From positions 793,793 to 857,792 of the forward strand of contig NW_001865041.1 in NCBI RefSeq assembly GCF_000002865.3: DNA of 64,000 bases, written 5' to 3'. The notes beneath the pieces are model-generated. The model did no database searches. It was given only the letters and a program-made list of their open reading frames with translations, and was not told the origin of the DNA. Position 1 is the first letter of the stretch. The number at the start of each line of letters is the position of its first letter. Of this stretch, positions 25,676-36,132 are shown one piece after another. The translations under genes were made by a program, and so were the position numbers. The stretch comes from Monosiga brevicollis MX1. Lineage: Eukaryota > Opisthokonta > Choanoflagellata > Craspedida > Salpingoecidae.

Positions 25676-27180
25676 ACTGGCAGAGCAAACTTGGGATCGC
25701 ACCGGGAGATCAAAGATATCAAGGTTGTTGACTGGTTGCATGGAGGATGTATTGGGGGAAGCGCCCTCATGCTGACGCTGACGGATCTTGCCCAACACGG
25801 CAGTTTGACAGCTTTCGCACATGCGATGCTGCCCAAAAAAGAAGCTGGAGCATGCATCACAAAACACTTCACCACAGCCACGACTGGCCACCAAGGAGAC
25901 ACGTTGATGCGAGTGAGCCAAATTCTGGTCCGCGGTTAAGGGTGCGGGCAACCGACAGGCCAACGAGGCAAAATCCGTAGTTACAGTGCTTGTCATACCA
26001 GTGATGGCGTCGTCGAAAGAGATTGAAATGATTGGCACAGCCGACGCATGTCGAGCGTTCGGCGTCTGGAATCTGTGATGCATCAGACTCATTGAGTTCC
26101 ATTCTGGGGTTGAATAGGGCGCTGGATTCAAAGGATGGTGTCAGTATGCCACCGTCTTCCAACGACTTACCCAGGTGCGCGCCAAAAATTCGGCTACATC
26201 TTGCTCGGTCATTGTCGTATCCAAGGCACCATCAGCTGGCTCTTGGGGCGCGTTCTGCTCCTGCTTTGGTATGCTGTTGCGAACGGCAGCAAAAGCGGCT
26301 TTCAGAGGCTTGAAATAAGCTTGAATGAACTGCATCAGCACAATGATCAAAGCAACGTAAGCATCGCAAGAGACGATTGAGAAGGTGGCTGTTCAAAATT
26401 GGCCAGCATGGCCAGGAGAACTGGTGCCAGAAGAAGGAGGCACTTGTCCTTGCACTGCAGTGTCCTAGTACATTGAAGCAGCGTGGAGGCATGGGCCTAT
26501 ACCTTGCGATCGCCCGAGTAGGAGAGGCGGCCTTGAAGCAGGGCCGCGGGAAAGGAGAGGCGGCCCTGCACCAGCTGAAGAATGGTCTTGGCTGTTGTTA
26601 CAATCGTGGCACCTGTCGAGTGGAGGGTACCGAGTATTCCATAGCACCAAAGTTGAGACCACCAGGGCAAGGCGCTGCGGGGGGCACGTGCAGTTTGGAT
26701 ATACCCGCAAAAACCTTTTCAAAAGCATCGAAAGCAATGAGAGGGCAAGCAGAAGTGGAGCTTACGTGGGGTAGTTGGGGCCGCATCAGCGGTCCAATGA
26801 TCGAGGCCGTTGGCTGAAATACTACCGTGAAAGTATTGCTCGTCAATCTTGACCTGCAAAATTCCAATCGGCTGACTAATGATATTTCATGGTACGCGTC
26901 CAAGGGATCGCCGTGGAACCATTGGAAAGCATGCGTGGTGAGTTTACAGCGCACGAGACGGAGGATCAAGTAACATGCACCCTTCCCGTCCCAGCCCAAA
27001 AAAAGTCTGGAGGCATTATCGGCGTAGAAGCAGGGAGGGGCCGTTGGTGCGAAAAGTACAAGGCCTGATGGGAATGAGCAGGAGGACAACTCACTTTTCT
27101 TGCTTGTTACGCAATTCGGTGGCCAGGGCATCGGTGAAGAGCTCCACCAAGGTGGCATTGTCCAAAGTGGGTGCGGCCAT
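19703..27180 (-). CDS. SCP2-FYVE-ABC1 kinase-beta-lactamase/START multidomain protein
   Basis: Large spliced minus-strand gene. The start at 27180 reads MAAPTLDNATLVELFTDAL, followed by an SCP2-like sterol-carrier region (RATIVTTAKTILQLVQGRL, LLQGRLSYSGDRK; 26.3-26.8 kb). A FYVE finger follows: CVGCANHF, then RRRHHC completed across an intron by RGCGEVFCDAC (25.8-26.1 kb). Next come hydrophobic spans (24.8-25.4 kb) and an ABC1/UbiB kinase: KVGQYMSSRGD, SASIAQVHRA, VCKVQH, VKELDFRNE, SDPHPGNLL, LLDYG. A beta-lactamase-like domain begins with SVTKGIVAAALHLL (the SxxK motif) and YHILSFGWLVGG. It is interrupted by a coiled coil plus a START domain (20.8-22.1 kb) and resumes at RRACIPSANGHFSARAVAKF, closing with GHLGLGGSVGFADP and stop 19703. 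The SCP2-FYVE junction near 26,130-26,170 is off by one frame in my splicing, so two adjacent genes remain possible. Kinase plus beta-lactamase fusions are known in plants. Confidence 0.75.
23976..24047. repeat. (GT)n microsatellite in an intron of the multidomain gene
   Basis: About 36 GT units on the plus strand. It lies immediately beside the 5' end of the exon that begins VAYFDPSYDFRPVLDE, so the repeat almost touches that exon's splice acceptor. Confidence 0.97.
25599..25672. repeat. (CA)n microsatellite in an intron of the multidomain gene
   Basis: About 37 CA units in the intron between the FYVE exon and the following exon. Confidence 0.98.
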
Positions 27181-27498
27181 GGTGAGATGAAGATCAGGCA
27201 CGCGCCCACAGCTCGATGGGCGAGCGGAGATCAAAGTTGGCAGCTCTGGCTCAAGCCCGATCAAGCCCGGGGCGTGGCCTCTGATAACCAGATCCTCTCA
27301 AGGGTTGGACAATACGGAGCAAGGGCCACCAAGGCAGACGTGCACACCGAGCGAACAAGCTCTCGCATGAAGGCACGGCACCGGGGGGGAGGCGGGGGGG
27401 CCTTGAACCACTAACAAGCGAAACAACTGTAGAAGACAGCGAAGAGAGACCGAAGAGAGACACAGTGTATGTGTGTGTGCTCTCACACACATACAGTT

Positions 27499-27589
<91 letters not shown>

Positions 27590-27862
27590 CACACAAACAC
27601 AAAAGGCATGTGCATCTCTCTTCTTCTTCGTGAAAAAAAAAAAAAAAAGAAAGAGATTGTGCAAAAAGTATTTTACTTCTTTTATGCTGGTTTCCGTGCA
27701 AGCAAGCGTTTTTATTTTTTAATTTTGGTGCGGCAGTGGCACAAGTGGAGACAGACAAGTGGAGCAGAGATGCAACCAGATGGGGACAGACAGCGTCGTT
27801 GCCTTTGAGCTGGACCATAACAGGGACATCTTCGGTTTGGTTATTGGTCGCATATCGACATC
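27181..27862. promoter_or_regulatory. Divergent intergenic region, multidomain gene / MFSD5-like
   Basis: About 680 bases between two diverging starts. It holds a CA repeat of about 100 bases (with CACACG variation at its right end) and an A-run at 27637-27652. No gene seen. Confidence 0.5.
27502..27600. repeat. (CA)n microsatellite in divergent promoter
   Basis: Nearly 50 CA units with a few impurities, between two diverging start codons. Confidence 0.97.
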
Positions 27863-29905
27863 ATGGAGGAGGCGTTGACTGAGCCAGCGCCCTTCCCCGA
27901 CCACGAGCTGGCCGTGGGCAGTGTGGCTGCCGCCCTCCTGCTGATGGGCCTGTTGCTTTACGAACGGCGCCACCACGCTGCGGTGCAGAGCTCGCCATCT
28001 TCGCGTTTGGAGGAGTCACCGACCACCGCTCGTGAACATTCTGCTCAAACGTATGTCCACCAGCCTGCTTGGCAGCGCGGTGCCGTGCTCCTTCGACACA
28101 TGATGTGCCCCTCAATGCCCCGGTGTGTTCAGAAGCAACCAACGCCACTGGCAGCAGCTGTACCTCCTGATCTACTCCATGCTCGTGGCAGCAGACTGGG
28201 TTCAAGGTACAAACCTTTTTGGCTGGCTGCCTCTTAATGCGTGTGCAGGATAGCACCTCATGAACGCGGTTGTGCTGAGCCCCCCCTCAGGTCCTTACAT
28301 GTACCGGCTCTACCAGGCGTATGGCTTTACCTTGGCTCAAAACGGCCAGCTCTTCATTGCCGGCTTTGCTTCCAGCATGGTTTTCGGCACGGTGGCGGGT
28401 ACTCTGGCCGATCGCTTTGGGCGTAAACGCGGTGCGTGCAATACATGTAACCAATAGCATCGGTCTGCCAAAGACCAGGCTCAGCTCAAGTTGAGCAGTC
28501 CAGATACTCATCAATCCTTTGACCTGCACATTTTGCTTGTCCTTTTGATCTGTCCGGGTGGGCATGTGGGTGCGATCCTTGAAACATCTGCATGGGTCAT
28601 TAGGCACAATTTTATACACACTAGTCTACGGCCTTTCTTGCTTGACCAAGCACGCCCGCGATTTTCCCACATTGATGGTTGGCCGCATCTTGGGAGGCCT
28701 GGCCACCAGCCTGCTCTTCACCGTGCCAGAAAGCTGGGTGGTGGCAGAGCACGGGCGCCGGCGTCTCTCGGACAGCACGTTGACCGCGCTTTTTGCCGAT
28801 ATGAGCGTGATCAACGGTCTCACTGCCATCGGCGCTGGTTGGTTGGCCGAGGGAGCTGTGGCTGCCGCACAGCACCCAGTTGGCGCGTTTGACCTCTCCC
28901 TGGTCCTGCTGATCCTTGGCGGGCTGGCTGTGAGCCTGTGCTGGTCAGAAAACTTTGGTGACCAAACCGTCGGGGTTGTGGGCCATCTGTGGGAAGGCAT
29001 GGCAACGGTCACTTCGTCACCACAGCTCTCAGCCCTCGCTGCCGTGCAGTCCATCTTTGAGGCAGCCATGTATGTGTTTGTCTTCCTCTACACCCCGGCG
29101 CTGCAGCGCGTGGCTGGGCGCGATGACTTGCCCTTTGGCACCCTCTTTGCCTGTCTGATGGTGGCCGTGGCCATGGGTGGGGGGCTCGCCAAGCTCCTGC
29201 TGAGTTATGGCAAGTGGACTGCTTCCCGGCTATTGGTGGTGGTGATGCTGGGTGCCGCGGTGGCCTGCGCTGGTTTGGCTCTTGCCAGCTCAACTCATCA
29301 GTTTCTCGGGGCCATGCTTGCATTTGAGGTTTGTGCATTGCGCCACCCTTGTCCCACCTTCCTCCATGCCCGTAAAATGTGGCGCGGATTGCCCCACGAT
29401 CAGCCTTGCGTACTTTTCATTCGGCTCCATCGAGTTGCCCGTAGGTGCTCGTGGGTATGTATTGGCCTTGTATCAGCACGGTTCGGAGTCGCCTGATTCC
29501 TGAGGCACTGCGTGCCACTATTCTGAACCTGTTTCGCGTGCCCTTGAACGTCTTCGTTTGCACGGCGTTATTGGGCATTGACCAGTGGCCCGAGTCCGTG
29601 ACGCTAGGCCTCTGTGGTGCGGCGCTGATGGGTGGTGAGTCGCCAGCTAACGGCATGTTTATGCGCGGCATCATGCCAACTATGATGGGAAGGCTGTCTG
29701 GTCAAGACTGGTCAAGACTGGCGCCGTCTGATTGCGTTGTACAATCCTTTGGTTTGTTTGTGTGTGCTCACGCACTGCTGCCCGTTTGCTAGGGAGTGGT
29801 ATCGCCCTGATGCTCCAGTGCGGCCAGCCGGACAAGGTCAAGGCTGCAGCTCCATCGCAAGAGCCACAAATCCAGACAAAGGCCTTGGCGCAGAGAAGAA
29901 AGTGA
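27863..29905 (+). CDS. MFSD5: MFSD5-like major facilitator (molybdate-anion transporter family)
   Basis: Twelve-span major facilitator of the MFSD5/MOT2 group, proposed to carry molybdate across membranes. Exon 1 opens at 27863 with one hydrophobic span (SVAAALLLMGLLLY). The next exon reads YLLIYSMLVAADWVQG and continues PYMYRLYQAYGF, the family signature. The MFS loop is LADRFGRKR near 28,430. Further spans follow in ILYTLVYGLSCL, GRILGGLATSLLFTVPESW and MSVINGLTAIGAGWLAE, and the C-terminal half lies at 28,860-29,700. The last exon begins near 29,793 and ends ALAQRRK at TGA 29903-29905. Relatives run to about 450 residues, and the exons found are consistent with a complete gene. The function is transferred from the family only. 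Confidence 0.85.
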
Positions 29906-30477
29906 GTCTGTGCGCTGAGGCTTTGTGAGTGAGCTTTGTGAGTGACTGCATGCCTTGAGTCTGAATCCAATCCTTGATCCATCCCTCAATTGGCCGGGCC
30001 AATCTGGCCGTCATGTGATTGACACAGCAAGGGCCCGCCTGATACAGAACACCAGAGCTATCATGCACAAAAAAATCGGGCAGAGACGAAGACTGATACA
30101 GAACACATCCACGCGCATGCACTTACAAGAAACTGGCTGGCTTCACAATTGCGGGAGCAAGCAAACTACACACCCGGCAACTCACGCCAGTCGCTTGCCA
30201 GCCACCATGCAACGAGTCTTGATGATAATGTCATAACACTCTTTGGCGTGGGTTGCAAAGAGGCGCCGGGAAAAACAAACAGGCCTCGGAAGCCTTACAC
30301 CAACACCCTTGATCAATCCGCAAACTGAACAGATTTGCATAAAAAAATTCAGAGACAAAGAAAGACTGGGGAGGGAACGCTTTGCTGGCTTCGATGAGCC
30401 AAGCGAACCAAGTCGTTGCAGTTGCCTCCTGTCTGCTCCAAGTGTACCGCAGGGCCAGGCCTGGTATACAAGCAGGA
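29906..30477. other. Convergent intergenic region
   Basis: About 570 bases between two stops. A 14-base direct repeat CTGATACAGAACAC occurs near 30,040 and 30,093. No gene recognised. Confidence 0.5.
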
Positions 30478-31051
30478 TTATGTGTTGGTGGAGAATGAAT
30501 AACTGCAGGCGTGACACCGGTAGAAGACGGTCTGTCCTTCATCGGCTGAGCGCAGCTGAGCCGTGGTAAACGTCATTTCTTGCTTGCCGCAACGCGGGCA
30601 CTTCTCGTCAATCTACACACAGGCAATCATGAACATGGGCTCTCAGAGTGGTAGGAAAGCCGAGTCAGGGGTCCACAATGCCATCTGGAGTGGAGCAAGA
30701 CGCACCGTGGCATCGGTCGGGCCTGTGGGCTTGGATGTGTTGTACTTGGGTTTTTGAAAGGCGTATTGTCGACTCGAAGACACGGTCGTTACTTTGTCAA
30801 AGGCTGCACAAAAGGGCGGGTCGAGTCATCATCGAAGGTGAGCCCAAAGCCGAGGAGTTGAGCGAATGAGATGGGGCAGACCAGGCTTCCAAAAGCAGTG
30901 CTGTGCGTGAGACCGTACTTGAAACGGGCAAGGAAGCATTACAGCGGTGGCACGTCACGTTTTCGCCGGCACCAGGCACGGGGAGGATGGTTCCGCAGGC
31001 TGCGCAGAACAAGGAGTGCGACGACGTAAAGGCAGCGGAAGGCTCAGCCAT
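30478..31051 (-). CDS. POLR1H: RNA polymerase I subunit RPA12 (ZNRD1)
   Basis: Small two-zinc-ribbon subunit of RNA polymerase I, needed for transcript cleavage and proofreading in the nucleolus. The start at 31051 reads MAEPSAAFTSSHSLFCAACG, and the N-terminal ribbon has CAAC and CHRC pairs. The last exon reads EKCPRCGKQEMTF, then QLRSADEGQTVFYRCHACSY, and ends SFSTNT at 30478. The second ribbon keeps the TFIIS-type acidic hairpin (Asp-Glu in RSADEGQT) that enters the active site for RNA cleavage. A middle exon near 30,690-30,770 joins them. Two introns are inferred, and the length is near the usual 120-125 residues. The call is firm because both ribbons and the hairpin are present. Confidence 0.92.
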
Positions 31052-31144
31052 GGTACTGGGCTCTATGGATCAAGAAAAGCTAACGAGCCATCACAAGGAG
31101 GATGAGTCGTAATTCGGATGAAGCAAGCGCCCAGCGCGGCTCCT

Positions 31145-31194
31145 NNNNNNNNNNNNNNNNNNNNNNNNNNNNNNNNNNNNNNNNNNNNNNNNNN
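31145..31194. other. Assembly gap (50 undetermined bases)
   Basis: Exactly 50 N, followed by homopolymer runs of T and C at 31,201-31,252. The round number suggests a placeholder gap, so true length and content are unknown. Confidence 0.97.
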
Positions 31195-31352
31195 CCCGGG
31201 TTTTTTTTTAGTTTTTTTCCCCTTTTTTTCCCCCCCCCCCCCCCCCCCCCCCTACAGCGTCACCAACCAAACAAATCTACTACCACCCCCCTCGCACTGG
31301 TACGCCTTGCCGCACTCGACACCACACACCAGGCGGGCACGGACTGCCAATT

Positions 31353-31355
<3 letters not shown>

Positions 31356-31396
<41 letters not shown>

Positions 31397-31426
31397 GGTC
31401 GCACACACACACACACACACACACAC
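31356..31426. repeat. (CT)n then (CA)n microsatellites
   Basis: CT repeat at 31356-31394 and CA repeat at 31402-31426, in the RPA12 / RNF126-like divergent region. Confidence 0.96.
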
Positions 31427-32343
31427 TTCTCTTTACCTTTGAAGAAGAATCGCTCAAAATACTGTTTGCAACAACTGTTGCTCAGCCGGTGTTGTCAACG
31501 CTACATGTGTATTGAAGCTTTTCACGTCAGTGTTGTCAGGTTATTGTCGGAAAGCTGATTTTATTTACGTGCTGTTCTGTAGTAATGTTGAGAGTTATTG
31601 TCGTTTACATTGGAGTTATTGCAGATTGCAAGAGGACAAGCGAGGCAGGATGTGGACTTCAATAACTTGCTCGATAGATACAGTAACCAACACTTATCTC
31701 ATTAACAGATCTGCAACAACTCTACTCGAATCTTCATGAAAGCGCAAGAAGACCAATCAAGCAACACAACAACAAACAAAGCGTGTTTCATTTTGTTCAT
31801 CGGCAGCGCTGTTAGTGTGCGCTCTCTCTCACGCCTCCAGTGGTTGGCTCGCCTAACCTCCTCCTCCTCCTCCGAGTCGAGGTTTTGGTAGCGCGTGTGC
31901 ATGATTAGGGTGTGTTCAGCACGTGAGAACAGCACTCGGGCTATCAGAAGACATTTGGGGCGACTTTGCATTTACTTGCTTTGTCACCAGTGCGAGACTG
32001 CGACTGCTGTTGTCTGTTCCGCCCATCTCGCTCACCGCGGGCTGAATGCACGGCACCCAGAACCTCGAGCTCAACAACCCGTGCTTGGCATCAGGCCTTG
32101 GATCTCACTTCTGAGCAAAGTGCTCGTCTCCACGACCTCCTGTATCCACGTGACTCGCGCGTGCAAGGGCACTGCCTCACTGTTGCCCGACCACGCGTCG
32201 ACACATTGTTGAGCTTGTTTTGTCATTTGGGGCGGAGGATTGCTTGTACAGCGACCGTCTCCCCCCCCCCAGCGACGCGGTGCGCTGTTCCCACTTGCCT
32301 GTGGAGACACTCGTGACTGCTTATTGCACCAGCAACCGTCACC

Positions 32344-33618
32344 ATGAGTGATCCTAACTTTTGGTGTCACAAATGTCAAGCACCCATCCACGTCGAGGAT
32401 CCAGAGGCAGTACGTTGTCGTTGTCGTGTTGCCTGGCCTCGCGCATTTGCTTGCCTGCCTCCAGGGGCACGCCTCGTTTCCTGTGCCCTTCTTCCACTCT
32501 CCTGCTGTGGTAAATGTCCTTGGCCCTCCCGTCTCATCGAATGCGCCCTCGTACGCGCCCATGCTCCTTGCTCGTCAGAACTTTGCCTGCCCACAATGTC
32601 AGGAATCTTTTATCGAAAACTACACACCGCCTGCTGAGGACCCGCCTCAGTTTCAACAAGCACAACGTGCCATTCGCTTGTAAGTCTTGTGCAGCGGCCC
32701 CACATCTCACACTGCAAGCCTATCAATGTGTCCCGTCGCAAACAGTCGTGCTGGCCTCATCGGAACCGGTGTTGATTCATGTGTTCTGTGCTGGCCGCGC
32801 TTCGCCCATCTTCCAGTCGTCAAAATTTTCGTGTGCCCATGGGTATGGGCGTCCCTGATGATGCAGATGCTGCTGCCGACGATGATATGCCACAACACCC
32901 CTTGATGGCCTTGGACGGCTTGCTTCGCAACCTCCTGTCCGCCTCAACAGAGCAGCGCTCTCCTGCATCTCGTGGTGTGTCGCCCTTTTTTTTTTTTTCG
33001 TTTGCTCTGGCTACCCCTTTTGTTGCCTGTTCAGCCATAACTCACGATGTTTTCATGCCACGTTTGTGATAGAGCGCCTTGAGGCCATTCATGCCTTCTT
33101 CACGCAGGTGTGTTGTCGTTGATTTTTGTGCCTGCCTTGCCTGCTCCGGGGGGGTTATCAAAGGCGAGATTTTTGTTTTTCTCGACTCACTGCCTTGTGT
33201 GGGACAGTTGGTGCGTTCAGAGCCCTTTGGCATGGGGGCACATCAAGACGTGGCGCCGGACGAAAATCTGCTCGAGCGAATGGAGGCCATTCATATCGAC
33301 GCTGGTCATGAAGGTTTGTCCATCCTGATTCGGCCAAGCGGCCAATCGGTTGCAGCTTGAATATGTGGCTTTTTGCTACAAGTGGATGTTTCTCATTTTG
33401 TCGAAACTGCCGTTCTCCCTCTAGCCTTGGGCAATGATTGTTCCGTGTGTCAGATGCAGTTTGAACTCAACGACGAGTGTCGTCGTCTACCTTGCGAGCA
33501 CTTGTTTCACCAAGATTGCCTTGCACCCTGGTTGGCGCAAAAGTCGACTTGCCCCGTGTGTCGTACTGACTGCCGCGCCTCGGCCGCCAGTGGCATGCAC
33601 CCTAACCCTTGGGAGTGA
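32344..33618 (+). CDS. RNF126: RNF115/RNF126-like RING-H2 E3 ubiquitin ligase
   Basis: E3 ligase of the RNF115/126 type. The N-terminal zinc finger is split by an intron: MSDPNFWCHKCQAPIH, then NFACPQCQESFIENY, giving two CxxC pairs as in the BCA2/RNF126 ubiquitin-binding finger. An acidic middle region (DDADAAADDDMPQ) and helices follow (RLEAIHAFFTQ; LLERMEAIHIDAGHE). The last exon starts after an AG near 33,424 and reads GNDCSVCQMQFE. Then come LPCEHLFHQDCLAPWLAQ and STCPVCRTDC, a complete RING-H2 (C-x2-C, C-x-H-x2-H, C-x2-C). It ends HPNPWE at 33618. Six coding exons are inferred. Members ubiquitinate mislocalised hydrophobic proteins and receptors; the target here is unknown. Confidence 0.87.
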
Positions 33619-34363
33619 AGCATTGACGTGTTGCATGCTTCACACGAGACCAGTTGATCGACCCCGGCAGCCATCTCCTCCCCTATCCTTTGTCTTTCCT
33701 TACACCCTGTGCTTTCTCAATTTGCCTATATTGTTGGCTGGGCTTGGCTTCTCACCTGTATTCTTTGTTCACATGCCTTTGTGCGGACCGACTGCATGGT
33801 GTCATCACGCCGTGTGTCTTGCGCGGTGACCAGGTCCGGGGTCGATGCCGATTGACTGCTGTTCACAAAAAGTCAAAGCCCCATTTGCGGTGCCGACTCC
33901 CTTGTCTCCTTTCCCCGACCTTTTCTTGTGTGACAATTTATGGACATTTTTTGAAACATCCACTTGCTTGTAGGAGCAGGCAGACATGAATATTGCGGTG
34001 CGTCAATCAACCCAGATAGCGGGTCATTTGAACAGCAAACGATGGGTCAAAAGAAAGATGTAGGAAAAACATGGGTCCAAAACATAGCTCAAGCACAACG
34101 CCATGATGCTTCGTTGCGTGTCACGCGCTCAACAGCGCACTTGAGTCTAGGCGCTGGTATTTTGCAAGTTGGGAAAAGGCACATTATGGAACGGATCACT
34201 GTTGGTCGAGCCCCGATGACGGAGCTGTGTGTCCGGAGACAGGGGTTGCTGCATGGATGACTTGCGTCGATTCCTGACGAGTACGAGATGCCCCAGCACC
34301 ACAAGTACATGAGATAGTGGGCTGAGACGGTCAGCGCTCAAATGAAGGAGAAGGATGGCCTGA
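33619..34363. other. Convergent intergenic region
   Basis: About 745 bases between the RING protein stop and the receptor-like gene stop. No coding frame, repeat array or RNA gene was recognised. Confidence 0.5.
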
Positions 34364-35537
34364 TCAGATTTCGTACTTGACGGTGCCAATTTGCACGGCC
34401 GTTCGACGATAGCGCATTCGGCAGCCACACCGCCGCGTGATGCACATCCACACAAGAAAGGCCACGGCCACTAAACAATCCAGCAAGCCCGGCATGCATT
34501 GAGTACGCAACCAGGTGGCATCCAGCCGATGATATCAGTTGCATTGTCTGAATTATTAAAGGCTGCCAGTCGATCGCACGTGAACCAACCGGTCACAACA
34601 ATGACGAGGGGGATAAGCCATGGCAAGATGCTGGCATCTTGAACCTCACGGAATTGACAAGCGTCGTTGTCTGGGCCCCAGCAAGCACGACACCCCACTG
34701 GACAGGCAGCATCCTCGCAAGAGGCAGTTTTCAGAAGGCTCACGGCACGCTCCCCGCGCGATCCGACCACCGCATCCCAATCCACCTAAAGCACACGCAT
34801 GCACGGTCAGGTGGGCAGATACCGTTGCGGGGCATGCCAAGCAAGCACGGGTTTTCACTCGTGGGGGCCCACCAGATCCATGTAGCAGAGGTTGTCATTG
34901 GTCTTGATAGAAACGCGGGCTGCACCCCTTTTGCCTTGACCCTGAATTTGCTTGAGACTCCGCAAGCCGGCCAGGTCGCCAATGATGGCGTTGTTCTCAA
35001 TGTACATGGCGAAACCTTGGCGTGCCCCGGGCTCGTTGTACAGCTTGAAACCAGCAATTCCTGCACGAGCATGGCAAAAGCAGTGGACGGTGGCCCACAA
35101 GAGTGAGGAATGTAGGGGATGGAACCACATGGGCCAGCCGCAGGGCTCTATCGCCTCACCCATGGCCGCAATCGCGCAAGAGACGGAAAGGGTCTATCCA
35201 ATCCAATTTCAAGGGACTTACGTTCCAGTCGTTGCAGGCCCTCGAGCGAGCCCAGATCATCGCATTTGCGGATGCGGAGATAGCCTCGAACCTCTTGGAC
35301 CAGAGAAAAAACCTCAAGTTCGCGGATGCGCTCGTTGGCTGGTAAGCTGGTGTCACACTCCATGTCGATGCTGCCATTGATCACGGTACAATCGGACCAG
35401 AGCTCGTCCAGATCTTGCTGCGATGACAGATGATAGATGCCCGAGCTGGGGGTACATACGCTCGCCCGCACTTGCTTTGCCATAAGGAGAATGCAGATGC
35501 CAAACGCTGCCAAGAGCACCCCACTGCGCCCGCCCAT
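34364..35537 (-). CDS. Receptor L-domain / furin-like type I membrane protein, no kinase
   Basis: Looks like half of an EGF/insulin-receptor ectodomain. The start at 35537 gives a signal peptide (GVLLAAFGICILLMAKQVRA). The L domain spans two exons: ELWSDCTVINGSIDMEC and EVRGYLRIRKCDDL, then IAGFKLYNE, FAMYIENNAIIGDL, GLRSLKQIQG and IKTNDNLCYMDLVGP, which carries the Leu-Cys-Tyr ending typical of L domains. The following exon has CEDAACPVGCRACWGP and CQF, the start of a furin-like Cys-rich module, and then a hydrophobic span ILPWLIPLVIVVTGW. A second hydrophobic stretch (VAVAFLVWMCITRR) with a short basic tail ending KYEI lies at 34,364-34,470. I could not decide how that tail is spliced on. 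No kinase domain follows. It may be a decoy or a ligand-binding co-receptor; the function is unknown. Confidence 0.7.
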
Positions 35538-36132
35538 GTTGTTCCAGTTCTGCTCGCCCTCTTTTCAACCGCAGAATCTGCCGCACAAACTCCGTCTCCG
35601 TCTCAATCAATGGCATGCAACCAAAGTCAGGCGTTGACAAGGCTCACACAAAGCAGGTGCCGGGCCTTTGACGGGTGCAAAGCCAGAGTACCAGGAGGGA
35701 TGAAGATGATGTGGTGGGCACTTGTGGTGGCAGGCTCTCTGAGCAAACACACCGAGCAACAGATCGCCAACAAAACAAGAAAAACAACTCACAGTCAACA
35801 TCATCACAGCGCCGGACATGCATGCATGCACAGAGATATAGGAACAGTTGTTGTGAACGATGGGGTTGTCAAGCACTTGACACACAGTGTGACCGATCTC
35901 TCCCACCCTCTTGTGAGCGTCATAAAGCGTTTGAGCCGACCCAAGTCAGTCGGGATGGACGGCCTGAACGCGGCCTGGCGCCGGGCACAGTGCTGACTGA
36001 GCACTCACCCATACTTTTATTATTGACGTAACAACGTGCCGTGGCGATTTTGAGGCCTGCAGCCACTTCGCTCGTCGCCTTCCCACCCAGGTTTAGAGTT
36101 GGCCGGGCTGGGGCCATCACAAAGATCCAGTC
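35538..36132. promoter_or_regulatory. Divergent intergenic region, receptor-like gene / NEK kinase
   Basis: About 595 bases between two diverging starts. No microsatellite and no recognisable gene. A-rich around 35,765-35,800. Confidence 0.45.

Larger units (their letters stand above)
31052..32343. other. Divergent intergenic region with assembly gap and low-complexity tracts
   Basis: About 1.3 kb between RPA12 and the RNF126-like gene. It contains a run of 50 undetermined bases, poly-T and poly-C tracts directly after it, CT and CA repeats, and otherwise no recognisable gene. A short motif GTTATTG recurs three times near 31,540-31,620. Confidence 0.55.

Noticed and set aside
29700-30120. 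Short direct repeats (GGTCAAGACT; CTGATACAGAACAC) as possible array
   Set aside because: Only two copies each with no regular spacers, so neither a CRISPR nor a tandem array.
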